This document shows, one piece after another, positions 1 to 7,093 of a stretch of DNA of 35,050 nucleotides (the stretch's first letter is position 1; every line of letters begins with the position of its first letter). A program made the translations under genes and the position numbers. The stretch covers positions 1 to 35,050 of the forward strand of contig NZ_WKJG01000035.1 in NCBI RefSeq assembly GCF_027853235.1. Reading direction: 5' to 3'. Below the pieces are notes generated by a model that had not been told where the DNA came from, ran no database searches, and worked only from the letters and a program-made list of their open reading frames with translations. This DNA is from Aliibacillus thermotolerans (GTDB lineage Bacteria; Bacillota; Bacilli; Bacillales; Marinococcaceae).

Positions 1-274
1 CAGGATCATTCGTCAATTGATCAGCACTGTCATCTTCAGCATAACCAGCAATGATTTGATAAATCTTTTGACGGAGTAAATTTTCATTCGAATGAACATG
101 GTATTTTCTATCGTCTTTCAAATGTAGATGTCGAGCCAAGGTTTTAGAGAATCCGATTTTCTCATCGAATTCCCTAAAGATAAATTCACCTGTATCAGAA
201 GAAAGAGAACCCCCATCACTTGACAATTTAATTTGACGATTGAAATCTAAAGTTAATTGCGGTAAAGTAGCCAT
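1..274 (-). CDS. IS1380-family transposase, N-terminal part (runs off the left edge)
   Basis: The minus strand reads into the window edge from an ATG at 274. The start is supported by AAAGGA eight bases upstream. The first residues, MATLPQLTLDFNRQIKL followed by DGGSLSSDTGEF, KTLARHLHLKDDRKYHVHS and NLLRQKIYQIIAGYAEDD, are the conserved opening of IS1380-group DDE transposases of Bacillaceae. About 91 residues of a roughly 430-450 residue protein are visible and intact. The catalytic core lies outside the window, so activity cannot be judged. It is transcribed away from the sulfur cluster. Recognition is from family memory, not a search. Confidence 0.85.
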   Translation of the reverse strand, partial: MATLPQLTLDFNRQIKLSSDGGSLSSDTGEFIFREFDEKIGFSKTLARHLHLKDDRKYHVHSNENLLRQKIYQIIAGYAEDDSADQLTNDP

Positions 275-660
275 TATAAGAATCCTTTCTGTGGTTATTT
301 TGTGGTGATTTAACTTTAACAGAAATGGATTCTTTTTTCATTTATTTGATGCATGATCAATTCGGTTGAAATGCTTGATAGATAGGCATTCAAAAGTAAT
401 CAAAAGTTTTCTATGAATAATTCAGGATTTCATTGTTTTTGGTAAGAATTTAAGTATTTCAAAAGTCCAAAAATCGCTTGACCTTGCAATCAAAAACTGT
501 GCCATGATTCAGTCTGTTAATAGTGCTATTGAAGTTGTTGAAACAATAGAAGTTAGAGAAAAATAGGTCGGGTGAGCATTAATGAGCGTGGGAAGATTAA
601 TCTAAATCTAAACAATCAAAACCTGTCTCATTCTAGAACCATCCAAAAAAATAGAAATCA
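275..660. other. Gene-poor stretch between the transposase start and the sulfur-operon promoter
   Basis: No convincing gene. It should include the promoter end of the IS1380-type element, but I could not define its terminal inverted repeat. A short open frame on the plus strand (about 460-567) reads SLDLAIKNCAMIQSVNSA and ends in a stop. It has no start or ribosome site of its own and looks like the tail of a lost gene. The rest is AT-rich with no clear structure. Confidence 0.4.
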
Positions 661-665
661 AAGGG

Positions 666-694
666 TTGACATTTTACCCTAGGGGGTATATTAT
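666..694 (+). promoter_or_regulatory. Sigma-A promoter with a CstR/CsoR-type operator in its spacer
   Basis: TTGACA (666-671) and TATTAT (689-694) are separated by exactly 17 bases. Inside the spacer and overlapping the -10 is TACCCTAGGGGGTA (675-688), a G/C-tract palindrome of the kind bound by CsoR/CstR-family repressors. A repressor bound here would block RNA polymerase. The same architecture recurs at 8714-8742 in front of the block encoding the CstR homologue, so autoregulated repression relieved by persulfide is the likely logic. Promoter elements are seen directly; the regulator assignment is inferred. Confidence 0.8.
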
Positions 695-793
695 TGGTCT
701 TGTAATTGATTTTCAACAAGCTAAATCAATGGAGATCTATAAAAGGTACACTGCAAACGTCGCTATCAATAACGACTAATTTATTGCTAAATA

Positions 794-813
794 TTATACC
801 CATAGAGGTATAA
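794..813. promoter_or_regulatory. Second CstR-like inverted repeat in the leader
   Basis: TTATACCCATAGAGGTATAA is a nearly perfect inverted repeat (TTATACC / GGTATAA). It sits about 100 bases downstream of the main promoter and 56 bases before the first gene. It shares the ATACC-GGTAT half sites of the promoter operators. A TATAAT-like hexamer (809-814) overlaps it, so a weak second promoter is possible. Confidence 0.5.
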
Positions 814-849
814 TAAATACCAAATCGTAAATTTTTTTGTTAAAAACAA

Positions 850-863
850 TACCGTGGGGGGTA
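850..863 (+). promoter_or_regulatory. Operator-like TACC-GGGGGGTA motif that doubles as ribosome binding site
   Basis: TACCGTGGGGGGTA ends six bases before the ATG at 869, so the G-run would act as the Shine-Dalgarno sequence of the first gene. An upstream in-frame GTG (854) falls inside the G-run and is therefore unlikely to be the start. Confidence 0.4.
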
Positions 864-868
864 AATGT

Positions 869-1420
869 ATGATTCAAGCAAATCACCAATTAGATGCAAA
901 AGGCTTAGCTTGTCCAATGCCAATTGTGAAAACTAAAAAAGCAATTACGGATCTTGAAGATGGTCAAGTATTGGAAGTTCAAGCTACAGACAAAGGATCT
1001 AAAGCCGATTTAGCAGCATGGGCAAGCACTGTTGGACACTAATATCTAGGAACATTGGAAGAAGGCGATGTTCTTTATCATTACATTCACAAAGGCTCTA
1101 ATGAACCAGAAGTGGAAAAAACATTTGAACACACTGTTTCACTTGATGAAATTGAATCAGGTGACGGTTTAATTTTAGATGTGCGTGAAGCAGCAGAATA
1201 TGCATTTGGTCATATTCAAGGTGCAAAGTCCATTCCAATGGGTGAATTAGAATCACGCCTTGAAGAATTGGATAAAGAAAAAGAAATCTATGTAATCTGC
1301 CGTACAGGGAAACGTTCTGATTTGGCAGCACAACTATTAGCAAACAATGGTTATAAAAAAGTTTATAACGTTCTACCGGGTATGAATGAGTGGAACGGAA
1401 AAATAACAAAAGAAATCTAG
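869..1420 (+). pseudogene. yrkF: TusA-rhodanese fusion protein (YrkF type), split by an in-frame stop
   Basis: One frame encodes a TusA domain (C15 in CPMP) followed by a rhodanese domain (DVREAAEYAFGH; catalytic Cys in VICRTGKRSD). This is the layout of Bacillus YrkF sulfurtransferases, which pass persulfide sulfur between proteins. A TAA at 1040-1042 interrupts the frame right after the TusA core. The downstream residues (YLGTLEEGDVLYHYIHKG) continue in the same frame without loss. The stop sits where relatives have Gln, so one C-to-T change (CAA to TAA) explains it. The TusA half (57 residues) is complete in its motif. The rhodanese half could only be made by readthrough or by reinitiation at the TTG at 1055, which lacks a good ribosome site. 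Translation starts at 869 behind a GGGGGG tract. Confidence 0.8.
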
Positions 1421-1432
1421 GAGGAATTTATT

Positions 1433-1828
1433 ATGTCAGAAAAAGTAGCTATTATCGCAGCAAACGGTGGAATGTTTGATGCATACAAAGTATTCAATAT
1501 CGCAACAGCAGCAGCAGCTTCAGAAAAAGAGGTACAAATCTTCTTCACTTTTGAAGGACTAAACTTAATTCATAAACAAGCAATGCACGCTTTAGAAATG
1601 CCAGCAGGAAAGGAACATTTTGCTGAAGGGTTTGAAAAGGCAAATGTTCCTACTATCCCACAACTAGTTGGGATGGCACAGGAACTAGGTGTTAAATTTA
1701 TAGCATGTCAAATGACAATGGATGTTATGGGACTTACGAAAGAAGATTTCGTTGATGGTATAGAAGTTGGTGGAGCAGTAACATTCCTAGAATATGCAAA
1801 AGATGCATCACCAACATTAACTTTCTAA
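1433..1828 (+). CDS. yrkE: DsrE/DsrF-like sulfur carrier protein (YrkE type)
   Basis: This 131-residue protein opens with VAIIAANGGMFDAYKVFNIA, the Rossmann-like start of DsrE/F family proteins. It ends with a GVEVGGAVTFLEYA-type segment. A single conserved Cys (C92, FIACQMTMDVMG) is the likely sulfur acceptor. Proteins of this family exchange sulfane sulfur with TusA and rhodanese partners, which are its immediate neighbours. AGGAGG lies seven bases before the ATG, and only 12 bases separate it from the rhodanese half of yrkF, so it is in the same operon. No sign of damage. Confidence 0.85.
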   Translation: MSEKVAIIAANGGMFDAYKVFNIATAAAASEKEVQIFFTFEGLNLIHKQAMHALEMPAGKEHFAEGFEKANVPTIPQLVGMAQELGVKFIACQMTMDVMGLTKEDFVDGIEVGGAVTFLEYAKDASPTLTF

Positions 1829-1847
1829 TTAGATGATCAATCTTTAT

Positions 1848-1870
1848 GCAGTGGAGAAATTCTCCACTGC
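1848..1870. terminator. Hairpin after yrkE
   Basis: GCAGTGGAG and CTCCACTGC form a nine-pair stem around a five-base loop, extendable to 11 pairs. It is followed by an A-rich rather than T-rich stretch on the plus strand, so it is more likely a partial terminator or an mRNA-stabilising hairpin than a full stop for the operon. Confidence 0.45.
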
Positions 1871-1889
1871 TAAAAAATAATTTAAAATA

Positions 1890-1902
1890 TACCTAGGGGG
1901 TA
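1890..1902 (+). promoter_or_regulatory. Operator-like TACC-GGGGGTA motif over the yrkH ribosome site
   Basis: TACCTAGGGGGTA matches the core of the promoter operators. Its AGGGGG run is eight to ten bases before the yrkH ATG, so it also serves as Shine-Dalgarno sequence. No -35/-10 pair is evident, so the match may be coincidental. Confidence 0.35.
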
Positions 1903-1910
1903 ATTCAATA

Positions 1911-3038
1911 ATGACAGTAAATAAATGGACTGCAGCAGAAGTTGCTCGAAAAGTAATTGATAACGAAGAATTATTTATTTTAGATGTTCGTAATCATGAT
2001 GCATTTGAGGATTGGAAAATTGAAGGACATAAATTCGAGTATTTAAATATCCCTTACTTCGAATTATTAGATGGTGTAGAAGAGATTTTGCCTAAACTTC
2101 CAACAGATAAGGAAGTATTAGTAGTATGTGCTAAGGAAGGATCTTCCGTTATGGTAGCAGAAATGCTTTCTGAAGCTGGTCGTGAAGTTGCATATCTTGA
2201 AGGTGGAATGAAATCTTGGAGTAGTTATCTAGAACCAATTAAAGTTTCCGATTTAGAAAATGGTGGGGAGCTATACCAATTTGTTCGTTTAGGAAAAGGT
2301 TGTTTATCTTATATGGTAATTTCTGAAGGCGAAGCAGCTATTATTGATGCAGTGCGTTTCACGGATGTATTCACAAACTTTGCGAAAGAAAAAGGAGTAG
2401 AAATCAAGCACGTATTTGATACACACCTACACGCAGATCATATTTCAGGTGGACGTCATATTGCAGCAAATACAGGAGCAACTTACTATCTACCACCAAA
2501 AGATGCGACAGAGGTAGTGTTTGATTACACGCCACTTACAGAAGGATTAAATGTAAAAATTGGTGCATCTCAAATTGATGTAAATGCACTTTATTCACCG
2601 GGTCATACCATTGGTTCTACTTCATTTGTTATCGACAATCAGTTCTTGTTAACAGGTGATATTTTATTTATCGACTCCATTGGTCGTCCCGATTTAGCAG
2701 GACTTGCGGAAGATTGGGTAGGTGACTTACGAGAAACATTATATTCCCGTTATCGTGAACTAGCTGAAGACCTAGTGGTGTTACCTGCACATTTCATGAT
2801 TATTGATGAGTTAAATGAAGATGGTACAGTGGCTAGAAGATTAGGTGATTTGTTTAAAGAGAATCATGGATTAAACATCGAGGATGAAGCGGAATTCCGT
2901 CGTACTGTTACAGATAACCTACCACCACAGCCAAATGCGTATGAACAAATTCGTCAGGTAAATATGGGGAAAATCACACCTAATAATGACGAACAAACAG
3001 AAATGGAAATCGGTCCAAACCGTTGTGCAGTTCGCTAA
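1911..3038 (+). CDS. yrkH: Rhodanese/metallo-beta-lactamase fusion, persulfide dioxygenase-like (YrkH/CstB type)
   Basis: The 375-residue protein has an N-terminal rhodanese domain (about 1-110; C73 in VVCAKEGSS). An ETHE1-like metallo-beta-lactamase domain follows, with THLHADH (H172, H174, D176, H177), H232 (SPGHTIGS), D250 ([16 protein letters not shown]) and H294 (LPAHF). That is the full iron ligand set of persulfide dioxygenases. The family oxidises glutathione, CoA or bacillithiol persulfide to sulfite or thiosulfate in the cytoplasm. The domain order is rhodanese first, the reverse of Staphylococcus CstB and like Bacillus YrkH. A Cys near the C terminus (NRCAVR) is also present. The following TauE exporter would remove the sulfite formed. 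Intact; start fixed by AGGGGG. Confidence 0.88.
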   Translation: MTVNKWTAAEVARKVIDNEELFILDVRNHDAFEDWKIEGHKFEYLNIPYFELLDGVEEILPKLPTDKEVLVVCAKEGSSVMVAEMLSEAGREVAYLEGGMKSWSSYLEPIKVSDLENGGELYQFVRLGKGCLSYMVISEGEAAIIDAVRFTDVFTNFAKEKGVEIKHVFDTHLHADHISGGRHIAANTGATYYLPPKDATEVVFDYTPLTEGLNVKIGASQIDVNALYSPGHTIGSTSFVIDNQFLLTGDILFIDSIGRPDLAGLAEDWVGDLRETLYSRYRELAEDLVVLPAHFMIIDELNEDGTVARRLGDLFKENHGLNIEDEAEFRRTVTDNLPPQPNAYEQIRQVNMGKITPNNDEQTEMEIGPNRCAVR

Positions 3039-3070
3039 TTAATCAATAGAAAAAAATGGGGGTATATTAA

Positions 3071-3298
3071 ATGAACATTACAAAAACATTAGATGCAAAA
3101 GGCTTAGCATGTCCTATGCCAATTGTAAAAACTAAAAAAGCAATGGATACGATTAACTCTGGTGAAGTACTTGAAGTACTTTTAACAGATAAGGGTGCTT
3201 TAAATGATATCACAGCATGGGCTAAATCAGGTGGCCATACCGTATTAGAACAAAAAACAGAAGAGGATGTTCTGTACTTCTATATTCAAAAAGGATAA
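3071..3298 (+). CDS. yrkI: TusA-family sulfurtransferase (YrkI type)
   Basis: This complete 75-residue TusA protein carries LDAKGLACPMPIVKTKKAM with sulfur-carrying C14 in CPMP and the C-terminal VLYFYIQKG strand. It closely resembles the TusA half of yrkF (KGLACPMPIVKTKK is shared), so one probably arose from the other by duplication. This intact copy could cover for the damaged fusion. The ribosome site is again a GGGGGTA run. It sits 32 bases after yrkH and is followed by a hairpin. Confidence 0.88.
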   Translation: MNITKTLDAKGLACPMPIVKTKKAMDTINSGEVLEVLLTDKGALNDITAWAKSGGHTVLEQKTEEDVLYFYIQKG

Positions 3299-3310
3299 AG
3301 AAAACCAAAT

Positions 3311-3334
3311 AGCGAGTAGCGTGAACTACTCGCT
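3311..3334 (+). terminator. Hairpin terminator or attenuator after yrkI
   Basis: AGCGAGTAG and CTACTCGCT form a perfect nine-pair stem with a six-base loop, followed by TTTCTAAAT. The U-tract is short, so readthrough into yrkJ (start 3362, same strand) is likely. Confidence 0.6.
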
Positions 3335-3361
3335 TTTCTAAATAAGAAAGAAGGTTTAGTA

Positions 3362-4141
3362 ATGGATTTAACTTTTATCATCGTTGTGTTTGCAATTGGG
3401 TTTATTGGTTCCTTTTTATCCGGTATGTTAGGTGTTGGGGGTTCCATTATTAAATACCCAATGCTACTTTATATTCCCCCTTTATTTGGTCTAGTAGCAT
3501 TTACAGCCCATGAGGTTTCTGGAATAAGTGCAGTACAAGTACTGTTTGCTTCCATTGCAGGTGTATGGGCATATCGAAAAGGTGGATACCTAAACAAGCA
3601 GCTCATCATTTATATGGGTGGAGCTATCCTAATAGGAAGTTTAATTGGTAGTTATGGATCGAGTTTCTTATCCGAGCAAGCAGTAAATGTTGTGTATGGT
3701 ATTCTAGCTGTGATTGCAGCTGTAATGATGTTTGTACCAAAGAAAAAAATGGACGATGTACCATTAAATGAAGTTACCTTCAACAAGCCGCTAGCGGCAA
3801 TATTAGCATTAATTGTGGGAATAGCATCTGGTATAGTCGGTGCGGCAGGAGGCTTTTTACTTGTACCAATCATGCTTACGGTTTTGCACATTCCAACACG
3901 AATGACGATTGCAACAAGTTTAGCAGTAACGTTCATTTCTTCTATCGGGGGAAGTGTTGGTAAAATTGCTACTGGACAAGTAGATTATTGGCCAGCTGCT
4001 ATTATGATTGTAGCAAGTTTATTAGCGGCACCACTTGGAGCAAAAGTAGGAAAGAGAATGAATACCCGAATTTTACAAGTGATATTAGCACTTTTGATTG
4101 CGGGTACTGCTATTAAAATTTGGATAGATATTTTGACTTAA
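3362..4141 (+). CDS. yrkJ: TauE/SafE-family sulfite/sulfur anion exporter (YrkJ type)
   Basis: The 259-residue protein has about eight predicted membrane segments in two halves. Each half begins with a family motif: FIGSFLSGMLGVGGSIIKYP near the N terminus and GIASGIVGAAGGFLLVPIM near residue 160. TauE/SafE proteins export sulfite or sulfoacetate-like anions. Placed after the dioxygenase it would clear the sulfite produced by persulfide oxidation. AAGAAAGAAGG lies just before the ATG. The gene is intact and 58 bases upstream of the next rhodanese. Confidence 0.87.
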   Translation: MDLTFIIVVFAIGFIGSFLSGMLGVGGSIIKYPMLLYIPPLFGLVAFTAHEVSGISAVQVLFASIAGVWAYRKGGYLNKQLIIYMGGAILIGSLIGSYGSSFLSEQAVNVVYGILAVIAAVMMFVPKKKMDDVPLNEVTFNKPLAAILALIVGIASGIVGAAGGFLLVPIMLTVLHIPTRMTIATSLAVTFISSIGGSVGKIATGQVDYWPAAIMIVASLLAAPLGAKVGKRMNTRILQVILALLIAGTAIKIWIDILT

Positions 4142-4199
4142 ATAATATTTTAAACCTTCTAGATACGAAAATAGACAATAATAAAGGAGATGCAGACTG

Positions 4200-4496
4200 A
4201 TGAAAAGTATATCAGCAGTAGAGTTACATGAGAAAATAAAAAATGGAGAAAACGTCCATATTATTGATGTCCGGGAAGACGTTGAAGTTGCAGAGGGGAA
4301 AATTCCTGAAGCTAAACATATTCCTTTGGGGGACATCCCAAATTCTTTAGACAAAATAGATAAAAATAAACATTATTACATGGTTTGTCGTTCTGGTGGA
4401 AGAAGTTCAAGAGCATGTGAATTTTTAATCAATCAAGGATATAATGTTACGAATATGACTGGCGGAATGTTAGCGTGGGTTGGTGAAATAGAATAG
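4200..4496 (+). CDS. Single-domain rhodanese
   Basis: A 98-residue stand-alone rhodanese with VHIIDVREDVEV, IPEAKHIPLGDIP and the active loop MVCRSGGRSS (catalytic C63), ending in TGGMLAWVGEIE. The six-residue loop fits sulfurtransferases that accept thiosulfate or polysulfide sulfur. AAAGGAG is eight bases upstream of the ATG. It ends 11 bases before the CoA-disulfide reductase gene, so the two are cotranscribed. No damage seen. Confidence 0.88.
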   Translation: MKSISAVELHEKIKNGENVHIIDVREDVEVAEGKIPEAKHIPLGDIPNSLDKIDKNKHYYMVCRSGGRSSRACEFLINQGYNVTNMTGGMLAWVGEIE

Positions 4497-4731
4497 GAGG
4501 CTTAAATATGGGAAAGAAAGTACTGATTGTTGGTGGAGTTGCTGGTGGAGCTTCTGTCGCTGCACGAGTCAGAAGATTAGATGAAAGTGCAGAGATTATT
4601 ATGTTTGAAAAAGGTCCTCACGTATCCTTTTCGAACTGTTCGTTACCTTATCATTTAAGCGGTATTGTAGAAGATAGCGAAAAGCTTGTTTTAATGTCTC
4701 CCGATATCTTTAAGAGTCGCTACAATATTGA

Positions 4732-4758
4732 TGTATTTTGCAATAGAAAAGTGCAGAG
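4732..4758. repeat. IS21 terminal inverted repeat, istB side
   Basis: Begins TGTATTTTGCAATAG and ends AAAAGTGCAGAG. Abuts target duplicate ATTGA at 4727-4731. Confidence 0.85.
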
Positions 4759-4793
4759 AAATGCAATTAAAAATGCAGAGATTTGCCACCCAT

Positions 4794-5519
4794 TTAATTC
4801 CTTTTCGACAATGCGTGGGACAGTCTATAGCTCTCGCCATGAAAAGAGATGATATGGGCGTGATGAATTAGCCTGTCCACTAACGCTGCTGTTAAACGAG
4901 AATCTGTAAAGATCCGGTTCCATTGACTAAATTCTAAGTTAGATGTAATAATTACGCTTTTCTGTTCATAAAACTCCGATATAATTTGGAATAATAATTC
5001 AGCTCCTTCTTTACTAAATGGTAAGTATCCCATTTCATCTAAAATGACCAAATCAACCTTCTCCATCCGTTTTCTAAATGCTGATAAACGGTTGTTACGT
5101 AAAGCTTGCTCTAATTCCTCAACTAGGTGGGCAACACGGTAAAAACGAACCTCATAACCTAGTTCACAAGCTTTTCTCCCTAGTCCTGTGGCTAAATGAG
5201 TCTTCCCTGTCCCGGGTGAACCAACTAAAACTACATTTTCTCGATTCTCAATAAATTGTAGGCTACACAAATCCTCTTTGGTTAAGTGAGGAGGGAACCG
5301 AAGTTGTTCGGTCCACTCGTAATCATGTAAACTCTTTTTATCTAAGAACTTCGCCTTTTTTATCAAGCGGATCGCTCTCGCTTTTTCTCTTAATCTTATT
5401 TCCTCCTTAAGTAGCCCATACAAGAATTGTTCCGGAGTTTCAAACGGTATTTGCTCGTATACATCCGCAACATAAGCTAACCTCAATGACTTACACAATT
5501 CTTTAATGTCCTGTTTCAA
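4794..5519 (-). CDS. istB: IS21 helper ATPase IstB
   Basis: 241 residues of the DnaC/DnaA-like AAA+ family. Walker A is VGSPGTGKTHLA (residues 99-110), Walker B is VDLVILDEMGYLPF (D161, E162), and the sensor region is SVIITSNLEFSQW. IstB forms ATP-dependent oligomers on DNA that choose the target and recruit the IstA transposase. Its ATG overlaps the istA stop by four bases (ATGA), so it is translationally coupled. Length is normal for the family. The region beyond its C terminus reaches the left inverted repeat. Confidence 0.95.
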   Translation of the reverse strand: MKQDIKELCKSLRLAYVADVYEQIPFETPEQFLYGLLKEEIRLREKARAIRLIKKAKFLDKKSLHDYEWTEQLRFPPHLTKEDLCSLQFIENRENVVLVGSPGTGKTHLATGLGRKACELGYEVRFYRVAHLVEELEQALRNNRLSAFRKRMEKVDLVILDEMGYLPFSKEGAELLFQIISEFYEQKSVIITSNLEFSQWNRIFTDSRLTAALVDRLIHHAHIISFHGESYRLSHALSKRN

Positions 5520-6931
5520 TTGACAGCCTCCTCTCTAGGAGCTAATGAATCGTATTTACTCCAGTCCACTTCATAAGGATTATTATCACTAGGTAGCTTA
5601 TCCTGTGCAATTAATTCATAGAACTCTTCATTAATCTCCTTCATGTCATGAGAAACTAATAAACTAGCTAGAGCTTCTAATCGTTTTCGTCGATTAATTA
5701 AATTATCTACCAACAAAAATTCTTTAATTCTTCCCGGTAAATACTTATTATAGCGCGAATATTCTACAACCCTTGGTTTATGAATCCATGTTTTAATTAT
5801 TGAAAGCCATGGTAAAGCTTTTCGCTTTTTCATATATGGCCGATAGTCATCCAATAATATCTCCCCATTAGGTGAAACAATCTTTAATTGATCCCATGTT
5901 AATATCATTTGTAATTGACTATAGTTGCCACCCTTAGGGACATGAACCAACGTCTGATCCACTTTCACTTCATTATATTTGTTTACTTTAACAAGATGCT
6001 CTTTAAATACAGGATAGGGCTTTTCTGGTAAGGCTAGAAGATAATCCCGTTCTTCCTGCCATAAGTCCTCAATACGTACGTTTTTGGCATAATGAATTCT
6101 ATTTCTGTCCGCCTCTAATTTATGAAATAATTGATCAGTTAAACCCTCATAGCTGTCCATTATTGGAGCTGAAGTAAAAAAGTTATAGCGTATATATCCA
6201 ACTTTATTCTCAACATTTCCTTTTTCATGGCCACTTCTTGGATTGCATACCTGCACATCAAAGCCATAATAATTCTGAAATTGAACAAATTCATCAGTTA
6301 ATTGTGCTTCTTCATTTTTTGTCCTTTTTTTCTTCACAGCGGGGGTCAAATTATCGATTCTTATCCTTTTAGGTACTCCCCCAACCTGTTTAAAAAGAAT
6401 ATTGAGACCATGTAAGAAGCATTCTTGATTTTCAGCTGGTAACGGTACTGCAAATCCAGCATTACTATGAGGAAACGTCATAACTAAAGCATGAATATCC
6501 ACAATTTCTCCATCTTGTACAGCTTCCATTACTCCAAAGTCTACTTGAGCTTCACCCGGAGGATGTTCTAATCTTTCATACCCTTTATCCTTTTCTTCTT
6601 GGTGAGTATTCATCCATTCAGAGATAAAGTAACAAACAGTACGATAAGAACCTTGGAAACCCATTTCCTTTAGTTCTTCAAATATTTGTTTCTTTGTTCT
6701 TCTTAATTTTTTCCTTAACTTTAAATCCTCAAAAAGCCAATCTGAAACAATTTCTCCCCACTTTTCCTCATACATCATCCCTTTCTTTTTAAATGATTTC
6801 TGTTTAGGGAGTTGATCTTCATCCGCATACTTCTTAGCTGTTCGCCAATTAATTCCCATTGTTCTTTGTATTTCTGAAATAGATAAACCTTTGTTATTTC
6901 TTAAATGTTTGATACAATTAATATCAGACAT
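5516..6931 (-). CDS. istA: IS21 transposase IstA
   Basis: 471 residues. The N-terminal helix-turn-helix (LSISEIQRTMGINWRTAKKY) binds the IS ends. The rve-type DDE core has D131 (PPGEAQVDFG), D193 (KRIRIDNLTPAVKK) and E241 (RSGHEKGNVENKVGYIR). A C-terminal domain follows. The start at 6931 was chosen over the ATG at 6940 because AAGGA then lies eight bases upstream. It catalyses cut-and-paste or copy-type transposition with IstB. No frameshift seen. Confidence 0.94.
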   Translation of the reverse strand: MSDINCIKHLRNNKGLSISEIQRTMGINWRTAKKYADEDQLPKQKSFKKKGMMYEEKWGEIVSDWLFEDLKLRKKLRRTKKQIFEELKEMGFQGSYRTVCYFISEWMNTHQEEKDKGYERLEHPPGEAQVDFGVMEAVQDGEIVDIHALVMTFPHSNAGFAVPLPAENQECFLHGLNILFKQVGGVPKRIRIDNLTPAVKKKRTKNEEAQLTDEFVQFQNYYGFDVQVCNPRSGHEKGNVENKVGYIRYNFFTSAPIMDSYEGLTDQLFHKLEADRNRIHYAKNVRIEDLWQEERDYLLALPEKPYPVFKEHLVKVNKYNEVKVDQTLVHVPKGGNYSQLQMILTWDQLKIVSPNGEILLDDYRPYMKKRKALPWLSIIKTWIHKPRVVEYSRYNKYLPGRIKEFLLVDNLINRRKRLEALASLLVSHDMKEINEEFYELIAQDKLPSDNNPYEVDWSKYDSLAPREEAVN

Positions 6932-7066
6932 TGCTAGCATCCTTTCTTACCTCCACTACCAATTGCTTGACACAATTACTGTAGTGGGACTTGGGGTGAC
7001 TGGCAAGTCTTTTTTTGTTTATGCACAGAAATTTAGTGCAGGACTCTGCATTTTTCCTTTGCAAAG

Positions 7067-7093
7067 CTCTGCACTTTTATTTTGCCATACACA
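7067..7093. repeat. IS21 terminal inverted repeat, istA side
   Basis: Read on the minus strand it begins TGTGTATGGCAAAATA and ends AAAGTGCAGAG. Abuts target duplicate ATTGA at 7094-7098. Confidence 0.85.

Larger units (their letters stand above)
4732..7093 (-). mobile_element. Complete IS21-family insertion sequence, 2,362 bp
   Basis: The ends are 27-bp imperfect inverted repeats starting TGT (22 of 27 identical without gaps), each ending AAAGTGCAGAG. A second AATGCAGAG subrepeat lies just inside both ends, as is typical of IS21-type elements. The element is flanked by the direct repeat ATTGA (4727-4731 and 7094-7098), a 5-bp target duplication. It encodes IstA and IstB on the minus strand, opposite to the gene it disrupts. 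Both proteins look intact, so it may be recent and still mobile. Confidence 0.93.

Noticed and set aside
1098-1409. 103-codon minus-strand frame inside yrkF
   Set aside because: It is antisense to clearly conserved rhodanese sequence, and its composition is that of a shadow frame.
4735-4742. TATTTTGC (4734-4741 and again near 7079-7086) as the IS target duplication
   Set aside because: Using it leaves a +1 frameshift and mismatched ends. Placing the ends at TGT with ATTGA duplicates gives 27-bp inverted repeats and restores the frame exactly.
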